A stretch of 64,000 nt of DNA from Haemaphysalis longicornis (Eukaryota > Arthropoda > Arachnida > Ixodida > Ixodidae), in NCBI GenBank assembly GCA_013339765.2, contig CM023448.1, positions 280,671,717 to 280,735,716 of the forward strand, given 5' to 3'. The translations under genes and the position numbers were made by a program. Positions 33,519 through 43,243 of this stretch are shown in pieces. Every line of letters begins with the position of its first letter. Position 1 is the first letter of the stretch. Under the pieces are notes generated by a model. It saw only the letters and a program-made list of their open reading frames with translations. It made no database searches and was not told the origin of the DNA.

Positions 33519-34855
33519 TTGTGCATCAACGCTCAGCAGAACATCGCGGTGATCAGCACCGCCATGCAGCAGCGGGCCACCCGATACGATAGGATCAGCG
33601 AGATCGAAATCAAGGGCAAGAAACATGAGGTCAAGGGAACCATGAGGAGGATCCCGCTAAGCGAGACCCCCCGGACATCTACACGAGCATCGTCAATGAG
33701 TACAATCCGCTGGCCCTCGCGGCCAACCGGATCGGCAACACGACGACGCCGATTCGAAAGCCCAAAGGTACCGAACTACGTCAGATACAGCTCGGCACGA
33801 TTGAGGTGCTATTTATATCCGCAAGCAAGTAGACGTCTGCTATCAGTGCGGGCGTGTCGGACATCGAAAGGACGTGTGCCCGAAACCCGCCGAAAGGAGA
33901 TGCAGAGGGGGCGGCAAACTCGACCCCGAGGTGACTCTTCTATGTACGCCAAAGTGTGAGCTGTGCGGAGGCGGCCATTTAACTGCCGATAAGAAATGCA
34001 AGGCCAGATACAAGACACCGTACGTGGTTCACAAGAGACAATGGGAGCGACGTGAAGCAGCCGCGGAGGAGCAGCAGCTGCAGATCGAATGCGACTTCTC
34101 GGTACTCGGCTTGCTGTCTGCGTGCAAGTCGAGATCTCCTAAAAATCGCTGGCTGTCGAGAGACGGCAGCAAGCAGCGGCGTCAGAGCCGCAGTGCTAGC
34201 GCCGGGAAGAACGGAAGATCTCCCTCCACGGAGCGCGTTAGCTGGGCCGATGCGACCAGGAGAACCAAGGCCGAGTCAACCAAGAGCAAGAGTAACAGAA
34301 CCAACAAGCAACAAATGAAAAGCAAGCAGCTCGAAGATTATCGATGCCCTACGCAAGGAGAATGAGGAAATGAAGAAAGCTATCCGGCGACTCACGGAGG
34401 TCATGTCTGCCCTCTTCTTCAGGGGAGTTAGCGGGAAACTGGGAGACAGAGGAGCCACGGAGCAACCGATGGAGGTTGGGGCGACTGCAACATTCGAACC
34501 GACTACCAGCAAGCCCATGACACGGGAGGCGGAAAACGCCCAGGAACCCAGGGAACCGGCACACAAGAAGAGAGTTACCGAGAAGTGGGGTAGCAAGGAA
34601 ATCACCAACATCGACGCTCAGCTAGAGGCGGTCGATGCCAGACTCGGCCGGCTCGAGAGGAAGACCGAAAAGATGTTCACGTCACTCAAGACCACCATCG
34701 AAAGGAGGTTCCCCGAAGTCGACAACACATACACAGCGTTAGAAAGAAGCAACCAGTTGATCATGAGCCATCCGATATTTGCACAGAAACAGGACCCCCG
34801 AGTGGCGGCGGCGGAAGGCAATTCCAGACCCGATCAACCATGGCCACAACAGTAA
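33519..34855 (+). pseudogene. LINE ORF1 (gag-like, zinc knuckles)
   Basis: Despite at least three frameshifts, the reading shows a CCHC knuckle CYQCGRVGHRKDVC (33838-33880), then CTPKCELCGGGHLTADKKC (33935-33995), an arginine/serine/lysine-rich segment (RSPKNRW, KQRRQSRS), and a coiled-coil-like C-terminus with IDAQLEAVDARLGRLERK (34610-34668), ending with a stop at 34853-34855. Knuckles and basic segments bind element RNA in the ribonucleoprotein; the coiled coil is expected to multimerise it. The end overlaps the start of ORF2 by 16 bases, a usual arrangement. Confidence 0.8.
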
Positions 34856-35860
34856 CGAGCAAAGTGGTGTGGCAGTGGAACTGTAGCGGCCTGCAAGGGA
34901 AGCAAGTAGTTTTACAACAACATATCGAGTATGCCGGACACAATCCCGACATCATATTACTACAAGAAACTCTCACGGCAACACCGTCCTTCCCTGGCTA
35001 CAAGGTGCAATCGGGACTGGCCGACGGCCCAGGACTGTGTACCGTTCTAAGGAAGGGACTCACATGGTGAAGCACCAAATTACAAGGGCGAATATGAAGC
35101 ACGCTTTTTCTGAAATAGTGGCGGGCAGAGACAAGAAATAAAGCGGCTTTGTCCTTAATATCTACAGCAACCCAGCGCAGACTCAAGACGATCCTGCACA
35201 AAGCGAGTATGGCGGCGGGCAACGCTAAACTGCTAGTGTGCGGAGATTTTAACGCCATGGACCAATCGTTGCACTACTTCAGAAGCAACGCCAAGGGCAG
35301 GAACCTGGCACAGGACGCACTGGACATCGGGTACGTCCGCATCACGGATCCGGCCAACCCCACGAGAATAGGAAACTCGGTGTCCAGGGACACAACCCCT
35401 GATCTGGCGTTTACCAAGAACATCGTGGCCAACGAAGTCACCTGTAAAAAAACCGGGGACGTTCTAGGCAGCGAACACATGATCGTGGCAATCGAGGTAC
35501 TCACGCCAGGAACCAAGTCGTCCCCCCCCCCCCCCCCCCCCACTCAGGCACACCTGGGTTGACTGGGAAGAGTTCAGGAAATTAAGGAGCCAAGTGGCTA
35601 GTAATACTCAAAACATCGAAGATATTGGGGAATGGATGTAGGATATCGTGAGCGACGTCAAGACTGCGACCAGGAAAATTGAAACGGAGGTACAGGCCGA
35701 CGGAATGGACAACAGACTAGCTCCCCTCCTCGAGCCGAAGCAGTCCATCCTGCGACGGTGTAAGAAACGAAAGACTCAACAGCAGGTTAAGGAAGAGGAT
35801 TGCGGAACTAAATCGAGCGATAGAAGAGCCGAGTGCTCAGTAACCAACGGTGGGACGAAC
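34840..35860 (+). pseudogene. LINE ORF2 endonuclease domain
   Basis: Starts at an ATG overlapping ORF1 and reads WQWNCSGLQGKQ and DIILLQETL, with the catalytic Asn and Glu of apurinic-like LINE endonucleases. After a stop near 35142 and a shift of frame it continues with LLVCGDFNAMDQ, DTTPDLAFTKN and GSEHMIVAIEVL (35230-35510), the Asp-Asn, Asp and His motifs. A C-run at 35522-35540 interrupts the frame. The enzyme nicks chromosomal DNA to prime reverse transcription. It is followed by a pre-RT segment (RWDEL near 35850) and then by the deletion. Confidence 0.8.
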
Positions 35861-35924
35861 TCTGCAACATGGCGGGCGGGCAGCACCATAACAGAAAGAC
35901 GTGGAACCTGCTCCGACACCTGCA

Positions 35925-36775
35925 TACGCCCTCTCCCACGCAACATTCACCCAGTGCACAGCAAAACACGCAGGGAACAACGACCACGGGCCTTGACTGA
36001 GAAATACCCCATCAAGCCAAGCACGCTTTACGTAGACGCGGCAGACTACAGGCATCATGACGCGTATGCTGTGGCGGCAATGTTCAGCCGTAACTCCCCA
36101 CCCCTCAGCTCCCAAAGCGGCAATCGCCCAAGCACTAACGCAAAGGCCAACCCCCACAATCATCATCTCTGATTGGAAAACGACCATTCAAAACCTTGCC
36201 AGAGGTACCATCTCTCCTCAGGCGCTCCAAATTCTTGTTCAAAATCCCCCTACAGACTCCGTGGAGTTGATTTGGACTCCTGCCCATAAAGGGCTGGGCT
36301 GCAACGAGGCAGCCAACAAAGAAGATCGAGAACTCACTGTCCAAGCCGGCCCAAGCCTCGTCCCCTTACACGGAGACCGATCAGCCCGAGACAGCTTGCT
36401 TAGCTATCGCGAAATAACTGCGCATTACCGCCTCACCCGCCGCATATTCCCGCCGGTATCATCCTACCCTCTTTCACTCTGAAGAACGCTTATGGCGCCT
36501 CATTCAAACAAACACCTTGCCCTATCGTGCCAAACTGCACCTCATTCACCCCACCCTGTATCAATCCCCTCAACTGACCAGCATGTGGCTTGAAGGACAC
36601 CATCATTCATAGGATGTGGGCATGTAACAAAGATCCCTTCCCATTATTCCGTACCACCGAGCAATGGGAGGTGGCGCTGGGTAGCTCCGACCCACAGATG
36701 CAGAAAAGTCTGACGGAACGGGCCGCCTTGGTCACCGGCAAGCTGCAACTACCGGTCACCGCCCCCTCCTAATTA
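35925..36775 (+). pseudogene. LINE RNase H domain and tail after RT deletion
   Basis: Begins at PRNIHPVHSKTRR, then TLYVDAADY (first catalytic Asp), PTIIISDWKTTIQN (the motif normally carrying TDS), and ELIWTPAHKGLGCNEAANKE (36262-36321), where the final motif NExA is recognisable. The frame shifts near 36060 and again near 36480, after which HRMWACNKDP represents the last part of the cysteine-rich tail. It degrades the RNA of the hybrid in the living element. The join upstream of position 35925 replaces the RT. Confidence 0.78.
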
Positions 36776-36861
36776 CGAATTGCAATGAAGTTTATTTTTT
36801 CTAGCGCGAGGCGTTGGAACACGAGTGTCCCGGTGTTTTATTACCGTGACTACATGATGCT

Positions 36862-36915
36862 ACGACGGCATGAGACGACGACGGTATGAGACGCCGACGG
36901 CATGAGACGCCGACC
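36862..36915 (+). repeat. 16-bp tandem repeat, 3.4 units
   Basis: Units ACGACGGCATGAGACG, ACGACGGTATGAGACG and CCGACGGCATGAGACG, then a partial CCGACC. Without spacers, so it is a minisatellite and not a CRISPR array. Confidence 0.85.
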
Positions 36916-37180
36916 GGGCCGTGCCCTTAAGGAGCTTCGCCCCTAAAAAGCATGGGAGCAAACGAGAATCACGAATAACTGCATCTGAAGTTGTAACGAA
37001 TTTGAAAAGGTTCAGTGCAAATTCCAAACGTGTCAATCCGGCCCAATCCGGGTTGTTTGGCGAGAACCCCCAACTGCGCGTTTTTTGCTGTTGTCGTTGT
37101 TTTCTTAGCTCAGCTTGGGACAGCAAGTGGTATCGAACGCAACATTACACCCGCCCGGCCCCGCAAGCGTCGCAACTTAC

Positions 37181-37324
37181 CATTTCGCCCACGATGAGGA
37201 GACCGGTCGTGCTGGCGACGAAGTCTTTGCTGAACCGCGGCACGATCACGCGCCGCGGGAGCGGTTGTGAAACCCTCGGTCCATCAGTGATGCTCACAGG
37301 CGTGGGGGCCAGGGCCATAGACAT
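37181..37324 (-). CDS. MARVEL-type membrane protein, first coding exon
   Basis: A 48-codon exon from ATG (37324-37322) to a consensus donor GTAAGT after GGCGAAATG. An acceptor-like TTGCACAG ends just 8 bases before the ATG, so a 5' UTR exon may lie upstream. The first 30 residues are polar and proline-rich (LAPTPVSITDGPRV, then QPLPRRVIVPRF), a cytosolic N-terminus, followed by FVASTTGLLIVGEM, the beginning of helix 1, which continues as VLSIVVYALSL in the exon at 24436-24600. Phase is 0. A second in-frame ATG lies two codons on; I chose the first. Together the three exons give 153 residues with three helices. Confidence 0.72.
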
Positions 37325-37433
37325 CCCAAGGCCTGTGCAATCGGCAGTACGAAATATAGTGGTGCATATCTTCATGCACACAGGTTGCACTGGACGGAAT
37401 CGTGCTCAAAACCTACAGCACCCGGCCCACCGC

Positions 37434-37453
37434 CCCCCCCCCCCCCCCCCCCC
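37434..37453. repeat. C-run
   Basis: A run of about 18-20 C with one G break, directly upstream (minus sense) of the MARVEL exon region. Confidence 0.7.
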
Positions 37454-37757
37454 GCCCCGCATAAAAAAAAATGTTTCAATTTCCGGAGCGTTCCACCAAA
37501 ATTAAATTTAGGAAATTTCTTTCCTGCTTTTGTTTTTCATGCCATCGTCGTTTTTATTAAAAATTGCCAAACTCTTGGTACAGTTCTGGCTCTACAGGCG
37601 TGTCCTGGCTTCCTATTTTGCGGTGCCCACGAAAGCGCAGCATTGGGCTCTCTGAGAAATTTAAAAAAAAATTAAGGAAGCTCGCACGACAATTCTTCGC
37701 TGCCGCAACGACCTTTACTCCATCATTGTTGCTATAAGTGTGAACTGAAGGGACGGC

Positions 37758-38001
37758 CCCGCCGCGGTGGCTCAGTGCTTATGGCGTTTTGCTGGTGAGC
37801 CCAAGGACGAGGGTTTGATTCCCGGCCGCAGCGGCCGCTCTTCTGATGGAGGTGAAAAGCAAAAACGCCCGTGTGTTCGAGATTTCGGCTCGCGTTAAAG
37901 ATCCCCAGGTGGTCAGAGTGAATCCGGAGCCCTCCGCTACGGCACGCCTCATCGCCTGTGTAGCGTCGGCGCGTTAAACCCCACAATCGATCTATCAATC
38001 G
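37758..38001 (+). repeat. Complete tRNA-headed SINE
   Basis: The head has a Pol III A box (GGTGGCTCAGTGC) and B box (GGGTTTGATTCCC) with the flanking CCGCGG and CCGCAGCGG that remain from the acceptor stem. The body carries GTGTTCGAGATTTCGGCTC, GTTAAAGATCCC and AATCCGGAGCCCTCC, and the tail is ATC-rich (ATCGATCTATCAATC). Related pieces lie at 8763-9009, 41415-41515 and 62785-62910. Such SINEs are copied by LINE machinery. The head cannot form a functional tRNA. Confidence 0.88.
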
Positions 38002-38141
38002 AGCTTAGGGGACGCTGGGAAGTCGCCGCGAGGCCCGCGCTTAGGTGCGCGTGCTCGGAAATTTCTTGGTATTTTTAATTGCGGACACGAAAAATTAAGA
38101 TTTGCTAAACAGCTTCACTGTTAAAAGACATGCCTGCGTGC

Positions 38142-38307
38142 CAGGGGCGTAGCCAGGGAGAGTTTTTCGGTGTCAGAGCACAGCCAAAGTTTATGCACGC
38201 AGAAAAATGGCATGTTAAATGTCCTGCGCAGTGTCTCTTTCTGTTTATTTTTTATTTCCCCGGTGGCTTGCAACACCCCCCGAAATATATTTCCGGCTAC
38301 GCCACTG
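38142..38307. mobile_element. 166-bp MITE
   Basis: Ends CAGGGGCGTAGCCAGG and GGCTACGCCACTG are inverted repeats of about 14 bp. Short elements with CAGTGGCGTAGCC ends are common in animal genomes. Target duplication is not clear. The interior has no coding frame. Confidence 0.65.
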
Positions 38308-38337
38308 TACATGCAAATCAACTGCCACCTGCACGCT

Positions 38338-38405
38338 TGCGTGCGTGCCTGTGCGTGCGTGTGCGCGCGTGTGTGTGCGTGCGCACGCACGCACGCACAC
38401 ACACA

Positions 38406-38471
<66 letters not shown>
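38338..38471. repeat. GT/CA-rich stretch followed by (CT)n
   Basis: Mixed GTGC and CACG repeats (38338-38406) run into 32 CT units (38408-38471). Confidence 0.95.
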
Positions 38472-38474
<3 letters not shown>

Positions 38475-38541
38475 ACCGAAGTTGTCGTCTCCTTGATAAT
38501 CGGTCGTGCCCTTTTTTGTGGTACCGTATATTTTCTTCCCT

Positions 38542-38974
38542 TAATTGCAGGAAACTGGAACGAACGGAGCAGAACGATAGCTGTCAGCGTTTTCATTATT
38601 CTCGCTTTTATTGTCGCGTTGATGGCAGCAATCACTACTGAAACAGACGACTGATATGCTAATTTGCTTATTGGATAACATATCCTTGTCCTTGTACAAT
38701 TAATGGTTGAATGGCGAAATGTGCCGATCATTCCTTGCTTGTGGTTTGTGGCAATGGTTCTCCAATAAGCGTCTCCAATGGCAATTATAGTACTCTCATA
38801 CTGCAAGCGGAGGGCCCTCATCCGGCAAACCCCTCTTTTGTGTCGCATCCCTGCCGCCACGCGAATGGTTCGCTTTGCCTCAAAGCTCGCATATCTCTTT
38901 GGCTTCCCATTGCGATGCTCTCCTTGACGTTGCTCTTTTTTATGGCGTCGAAGGTGTGCAAAAAGCGTCGTTAG
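38542..38974 (+). other. Two short frames ending in membrane helices
   Basis: After an acceptor-like CCCTTAATTGCAG (ending 38549) a frame reads NWNERSRTIAVSVFII and LAFIVALMAAITTETDD then stops. A second frame (38711-38974) has an extracellular-looking part with NGS and NYS sequons and ends LWLPIAMLSLTLLFF with a KKRR terminus. Either could be a terminal exon of a tail-anchored or type I protein, but no partner exon is seen and I do not recognise them. Confidence 0.2.
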
Positions 38975-39292
38975 ACACGCATCGAGAGGGCATGAAAACA
39001 AGTGTGCGGGAGAGATTTTTGGTCGCATGAAAAAAAGTCTACAATACGCCGCCTGCTCATATCCCCTCACTTCTGTCCCCGTCCCTTTTCGGGTTCCTTT
39101 TTCCCTATCGCTAAGCCGCGAGGTATCAATTCTCAGTGCTCCCATAGTTATAAACAACTGATTTGGCGATTGCTAATGCCGTCGCAAGCCGTACCGGCAT
39201 TGGGTACTGAGGTAATCGGAGTATGCACTGCGCATGGGCTCATGTCCTGGGTGTGTTTCTCGACCATGGCTACGGTATTTCTATTAGAGACG

Positions 39293-39295
39293 GAA

Positions 39296-39355
<60 letters not shown>

Positions 39356-39411
39356 AAATAAATAAATAAATAAATAAATAATAAATAAATAAATAAATAA
39401 ATAAATAAATA
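39293..39411. repeat. (AATA)n microsatellite, 119 bp
   Basis: AAAT units with two AATAAT interruptions near 39351 and 39381. The tandem YLFI and YYLFI frames seen here on the minus strand are artefacts of this repeat. Confidence 0.95.
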
Positions 39412-40031
39412 TGTCCGTGTATGGGGACACTTTTGAGTGCACAATGTTGTCTAAGTATAATCCTACAAAATGTGGACATTGAGTTGTATAATGCCCGCGA
39501 CAGGCCCGAAGTGACATAAACTGCGCTCAGCGAAAAAGTGGTCACTTATTAGCAACCTTTCTACCATCAGGCCTTACCGATGCCCCACTTGTACGACTTC
39601 TGCCTGCGCTTTCATTTGACAGTTGATTACATACTCACAAGTGCGCCCTACATATACACAATGCGCCACTCAAGACACAATGCATTCGAAGGCCTTCGGA
39701 ACGGCCAAGTATCACAGGTATCAGTGGCTTCAGATTGCTTTACAACCTCAGAAAACAAATCCTAATTAGAAAGCATCGCGCTCAAATCTTCATTCGTGTA
39801 ACCCAAATGAAGAAAAAAATCCTCTAGAGAACACGGGACGCGTCCCAAGGAAAAGCTAACCTTGACACTGCAAAAACGAAAGATGTGTGCAAATGAAGAG
39901 AGCAGGGAGACCTGCACGAAGGGGTATAAATCTAGACAGCGATAGTATAGCATTTTAAGCATGACATCGTAGGACAGAACAATGACCTCTGACGAAGAGC
40001 AGGTGGAAACTTTGGCACCTGTTTTTCGTCC

Positions 40032-40730
40032 ATGGCTTTGCACGATGTCCCTGCTGTGCGCTATTGTGCATGTTTGAATGAGTATGGCTCGGGCGTCTCC
40101 CCGACGTCTAAGAGTTGTAGTTTTTTTATATATAACGTTCTGAAGACAGGGGCCCACTGTCCGATTTATCTGCCTAATAATAAGTTGCGTGAACGGCAAA
40201 GCGGACACGGGGATGAGATAAAAGCCACTTTTTTGTTCTACTGCAGCGCACACGGCACAATTCTAAACCCCAGATACTCTCGTTGGGGGCGTGTACTTAG
40301 TCGTGTAGACCTCAGAAGGGAAACTGCTTCAGAAAGTGCTGCGAAGGGGAAATTTAAATACGAGGAAAAACGAGAGCTTACCTTCTGTTTGCTCCCAGAG
40401 CGAGGAAAAAGCGCTGAGTTCACCAACGCTTCAATAGCGCAGAAAACAGTTCCGAAGGGAAAAACATGTGCAACATCAACTCGCGCTGAGCTCCAAGTCG
40501 AATGCCAGGATCGAAGAACTAGGAAGATAGCCGAAGAATACAAGTGCGTTTCGACACATGAGATAGTAGCCAGGACAACGGATATGCATCGAACAAGAGG
40601 CGCGGACGGCACGCACACGGGAGGGTGGGAAAAGTGGGCGCGCGAGGTGGGAGCGGTCGCCGCGTACTCCCCTGCCAACCAGGATGATGCCTGGAACTTA
40701 GACAGGTATACACCACGATTGAGCGCTTAA
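40032..40730 (+). CDS. Unrecognised 232-codon open frame
   Basis: The longest open frame in the window that is not transposon-derived. It is hydrophilic, rich in Arg, Lys, Glu and Thr, with scattered cysteines (for example CLLPERGKSAEF and QVECQDRRTRK), no signal peptide and no membrane helix. No splice sites or poly(A) signal stand out. An opposite-strand frame of 146 codons lies inside it, so at most one is real. Its length could arise by chance in 64 kb of mixed composition. Confidence 0.2.
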   Translation: MALHDVPAVRYCACLNEYGSGVSPTSKSCSFFIYNVLKTGAHCPIYLPNNKLRERQSGHGDEIKATFLFYCSAHGTILNPRYSRWGRVLSRVDLRRETASESAAKGKFKYEEKRELTFCLLPERGKSAEFTNASIAQKTVPKGKTCATSTRAELQVECQDRRTRKIAEEYKCVSTHEIVARTTDMHRTRGADGTHTGGWEKWAREVGAVAAYSPANQDDAWNLDRYTPRLSA

Positions 40731-41414
40731 GTCACTGCGTCCTGGCGTCACTGGGCGAACTAATATTAATAAACAACATCATGCGACTTGTGCGTGCAAC
40801 ACAGCGTGCGTATCAGGGGCAACCCCGGTCACGCGAATATTTCTACGCTATGACCCAGATTGCTGCAGCACTTTGATATGGGCCTCCAAACCGAGTTACT
40901 CGGCAGAGAGCGTCCAGGTTGAGAGCCATGCCTCAAAAATGCCTACATACAACGAGGAATATGGATGATAATTACAAGGGCGGACGTATACGAGCTTGTC
41001 AATCGGGGCACAATCTGATTGTTTACACCAAGCCACATGGATCCGGACGCGTCGGAACAAGAGGCAGGGGATGATCGTTCCCGGGTATTTTCCGTGTTCT
41101 GCCGTTCGCGACATTCCTTTCTCGGTGGGAAGCCGCACACGCCATATGACACACGGGGTTCTTTGGTCGCTTGTGCGACGCATATTGCGTTTTTTTACAG
41201 CGAATCTCTCCATTGCGACAGGCTCTGCCCGAAATTGGATGCGTCTATCAGGTCGCGTCGACATGGAATCGTACGCGCTCACTCCAGAGGTAGTAGTGTA
41301 AAAAGCTCTGTAGCTCTCAATGTAGAGTAGGTATCTTGGAAAAAAGCATACTGAAATTGGCCGCTAAGACGACTCTATTATTACGCTGAGCTTCGCACGT
41401 TTTCGCTTTTCGCC

Positions 41415-41515
41415 TCCATCAGAAAAGCCGCCACCGCGGCCGGGATCGAACCCGCGTCCTTGGGCTCGGCAGCACAACGCCGTAGTCACTGAGCCCCCGC
41501 GGAGAGTCGATTGCG
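41415..41515 (-). repeat. tRNA-headed SINE, head only
   Basis: On the minus strand: GGGGCTCAGTGAC (A box), GGGTTCGATCCCGGCC (B box), GCGGTGGCGGC and TTTTCTGATGGAGGCGAAAA. It matches the 37758 SINE closely, then diverges after about 100 bp, so the body is lost. Confidence 0.85.
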
Positions 41516-41808
41516 AAGATTCTTGCGCGAAATAAGGAAGTACCAGCAAAGTTATTCGCTCAAATGCAGGTATGCGAGTATGTCGTTCAACTTGCACCGT
41601 TCGGTGAAAGCCAGGATCAGTGCGTTGACGCGCTGGTATACCTGAGGTTGGTGAAGTCACCATCAAGTCACAGTCGATCGCAAGCGTTGCACAAATGACC
41701 CAAGCAGCCTGCAGTAATTCTTTGTAGAACGTCAAAATACTTTCCTGAATGCTTTTCATGAAAGAGCCGCAAAAACGTTTCGTCCAAGGTGACCATGAAG
41801 CGGCCACG

Positions 41809-41812
<4 letters not shown>

Positions 41813-41840
<28 letters not shown>
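41813..41840. repeat. (TA)n microsatellite
   Basis: Fourteen TA units just outside the Penelope-like 3' tail. Confidence 0.95.
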
Positions 41841-41844
<4 letters not shown>

Positions 41845-41930
41845 GGAATCAAAAACTCACACAGAGCGCGAAAAAATAAGGTTAGTAGAGACAGAGACAC
41901 ACGAGAAAGACATTGAAACTAAAAATAAAA

Positions 41931-41972
41931 GTTTACTGACGTTTCAGGGAGAGGACTCCCTTTCTTCAGAGT
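41931..41972 (-). ncRNA. Hammerhead-ribozyme-like motif
   Basis: Minus-strand order: CTGAAGA (41969-41963; fits CUGANGA), a stem AGGGAG with loop TCCT and CTCCCT (41961-41946), GAAAC (41945-41941), then GTCA GT A, which can form the very short stem III typical of Penelope-type hammerheads. One extra A lies between CTGAAGA and stem II, and stem I pairing is poor, so cleavage activity is doubtful. Known minimal hammerheads of Penelope elements have such short stem III helices and act as dimers. Confidence 0.45.
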
Positions 41973-42230
41973 ACAAAATAAGTTCGTTTCAGAGCTATAT
42001 ATATACAGAAAATGTAGCAAGGGCGAGGGCAAGGTGAGAGGAGGGAGAGTTTGTACAAATGGATCATGGTTGGTGGGTAGCAAAAGAATGACGAGAGAGC
42101 GGGAAAATAAATTATAAAAAGGATAATAAGAACACACAGTCACGCGGTACGAACATGGAAAGAAAAGAGAGAGAAGAACCGAACACAGAGAAAGAAAAAA
42201 AAATAAGTAAACAAATAAATAACAAGGTAA

Positions 42231-42800
42231 TTTTCCTCCGCCGTGGCAACGGGGGTCAAAGAGGGGTCAAAACAAGATATGCCCATGCACGTGTTTGACA
42301 TGGGCGAAAAGATTAGTAACGCGGAACAGAGACGTTCCAAAGAAGATATACACCCGTTCTAGGAATCCGGGTAAAGTCTTTGAAACAAGAAACACGTGGC
42401 TTCTGTTGGTGGGAGGCAAGGGTCGCGCCCAAGAGCAGTAGGGCAGGCAGTTTCGACAGGAATGAGTGTACATTGGTATACAAAGAGCGGGGAAAACAAA
42501 TTAACAAGGTAATTTTTACCTCCCTCGTGGCAACGGGGGTGAAAGAGAGGTCAAAATAAGATATGCCCATGCACGTGTTTGACATGGGCAAAAAGATTAG
42601 TCAGGCGGAACAAGGAAAAGAAGATATGCAACTGCACACAAAGGATGAAGATCTGCCCTTACACACCCGTTCTAAGAATCCGGGTAAGGTCATTGAAACA
42701 TGAGACACGTGGCTTCCGTTGGGGGGAGGCAAAGGTCACGCCAAAAAGCAGTAGGACAGGTAGTTTCGACTCGAAATGAGTGTACATTGGTATGAAAAAG
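42231..42800. repeat. Two tandem 284-bp repeats
   Basis: Unit 1 begins near 42231 and unit 2 near 42515. Both contain GTGGCAACGGGGGT, AAGATATGCCCATGCACGTG, ACACCCGTTCTA.GAATCCGG and GAGTGTACATTGGTAT at matching offsets, about 90 percent alike. They lie in the noncoding tail of the Penelope-like element. Confidence 0.85.
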
Positions 42801-43243
42801 GAAAAAAAAAAAGTCAAGGTGAAACAAGTCATGAAAAGAAAGAAAACAGGCAGGTGCAAGCGTATGACGCGGCAGCAGGTGGTATTCATCTGGGCGGCGC
42901 ATGGTGCCAGTTCAGGGAATGCCGAGGCGGTCAGCAACGAATAGTATTAGAAAACAACAATACAAAAAAAAGAGGACACGAAAGCAATCACACACGCTCG
43001 CATTCACAAATTAATTACAAGGTGAAAATAACAAAGCTAAAAATGGTACTGCAGCCTTCTACCCAGAACACAATGTCCAGACTTGTTCATCAAATTAGGT
43101 TCAGTGAAGCCATTGTGCTAACAAACGTCGTGCTAGCACGAAACTATACCCAATAACGGGAGCTTGCCAACTAATGGGAGCATATTATCGAGGGAAAGAA
43201 ATGAACAGGCATAACTCTAGCCTGAGAAAATGCAGCCGAAATT

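Larger units (their letters stand above)
33500..36800 (+). mobile_element. I-clade LINE with ORF1, endonuclease and RNase H but no RT
   Basis: In order on the plus strand: ORF1 with zinc knuckles, endonuclease, then a direct jump to the linker before RNase H, RNase H, and a 3' end ending AATTACGAATTGCAATGAAG. The linker PRNIHPVHSKTRR matches PRNVHPQHNAGRR in the LINE at 2.4-4.85 kb, so both are one family, and the comparison shows that the whole RT is missing here. It lies in the first MARVEL intron on the opposite strand. Several frameshifts and stops show it is dead. Confidence 0.8.

Noticed and set aside
36862..36915. CRISPR-like array
   Set aside because: 16-bp units with no spacers, in a eukaryotic context; a minisatellite.
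37758..37835. tRNA gene candidate
   Set aside because: tRNA-like head continues into the SINE body and tail; stems do not pair as a functional tRNA.
38318..39157. 279-codon minus frame
   Set aside because: Its C-terminus is the translated CT and CA repeats (RERE runs) and the rest overlaps better, though still weak, plus-strand frames; no domain.
39148..39545. Open frames with YLFI repeats
   Set aside because: Produced by the AATA microsatellite; no flanking coding evidence.
39762..40253. 163-codon minus frame
   Set aside because: No recognisable domain, no splice support, ordinary composition.
40238..40678. 146-codon minus frame
   Set aside because: Lies wholly antisense within the 232-codon frame and shows no domain; likely a shadow.
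41415..41515. tRNA gene candidate
   Set aside because: Has good A and B boxes but no complete cloverleaf; matches the SINE at 37758.
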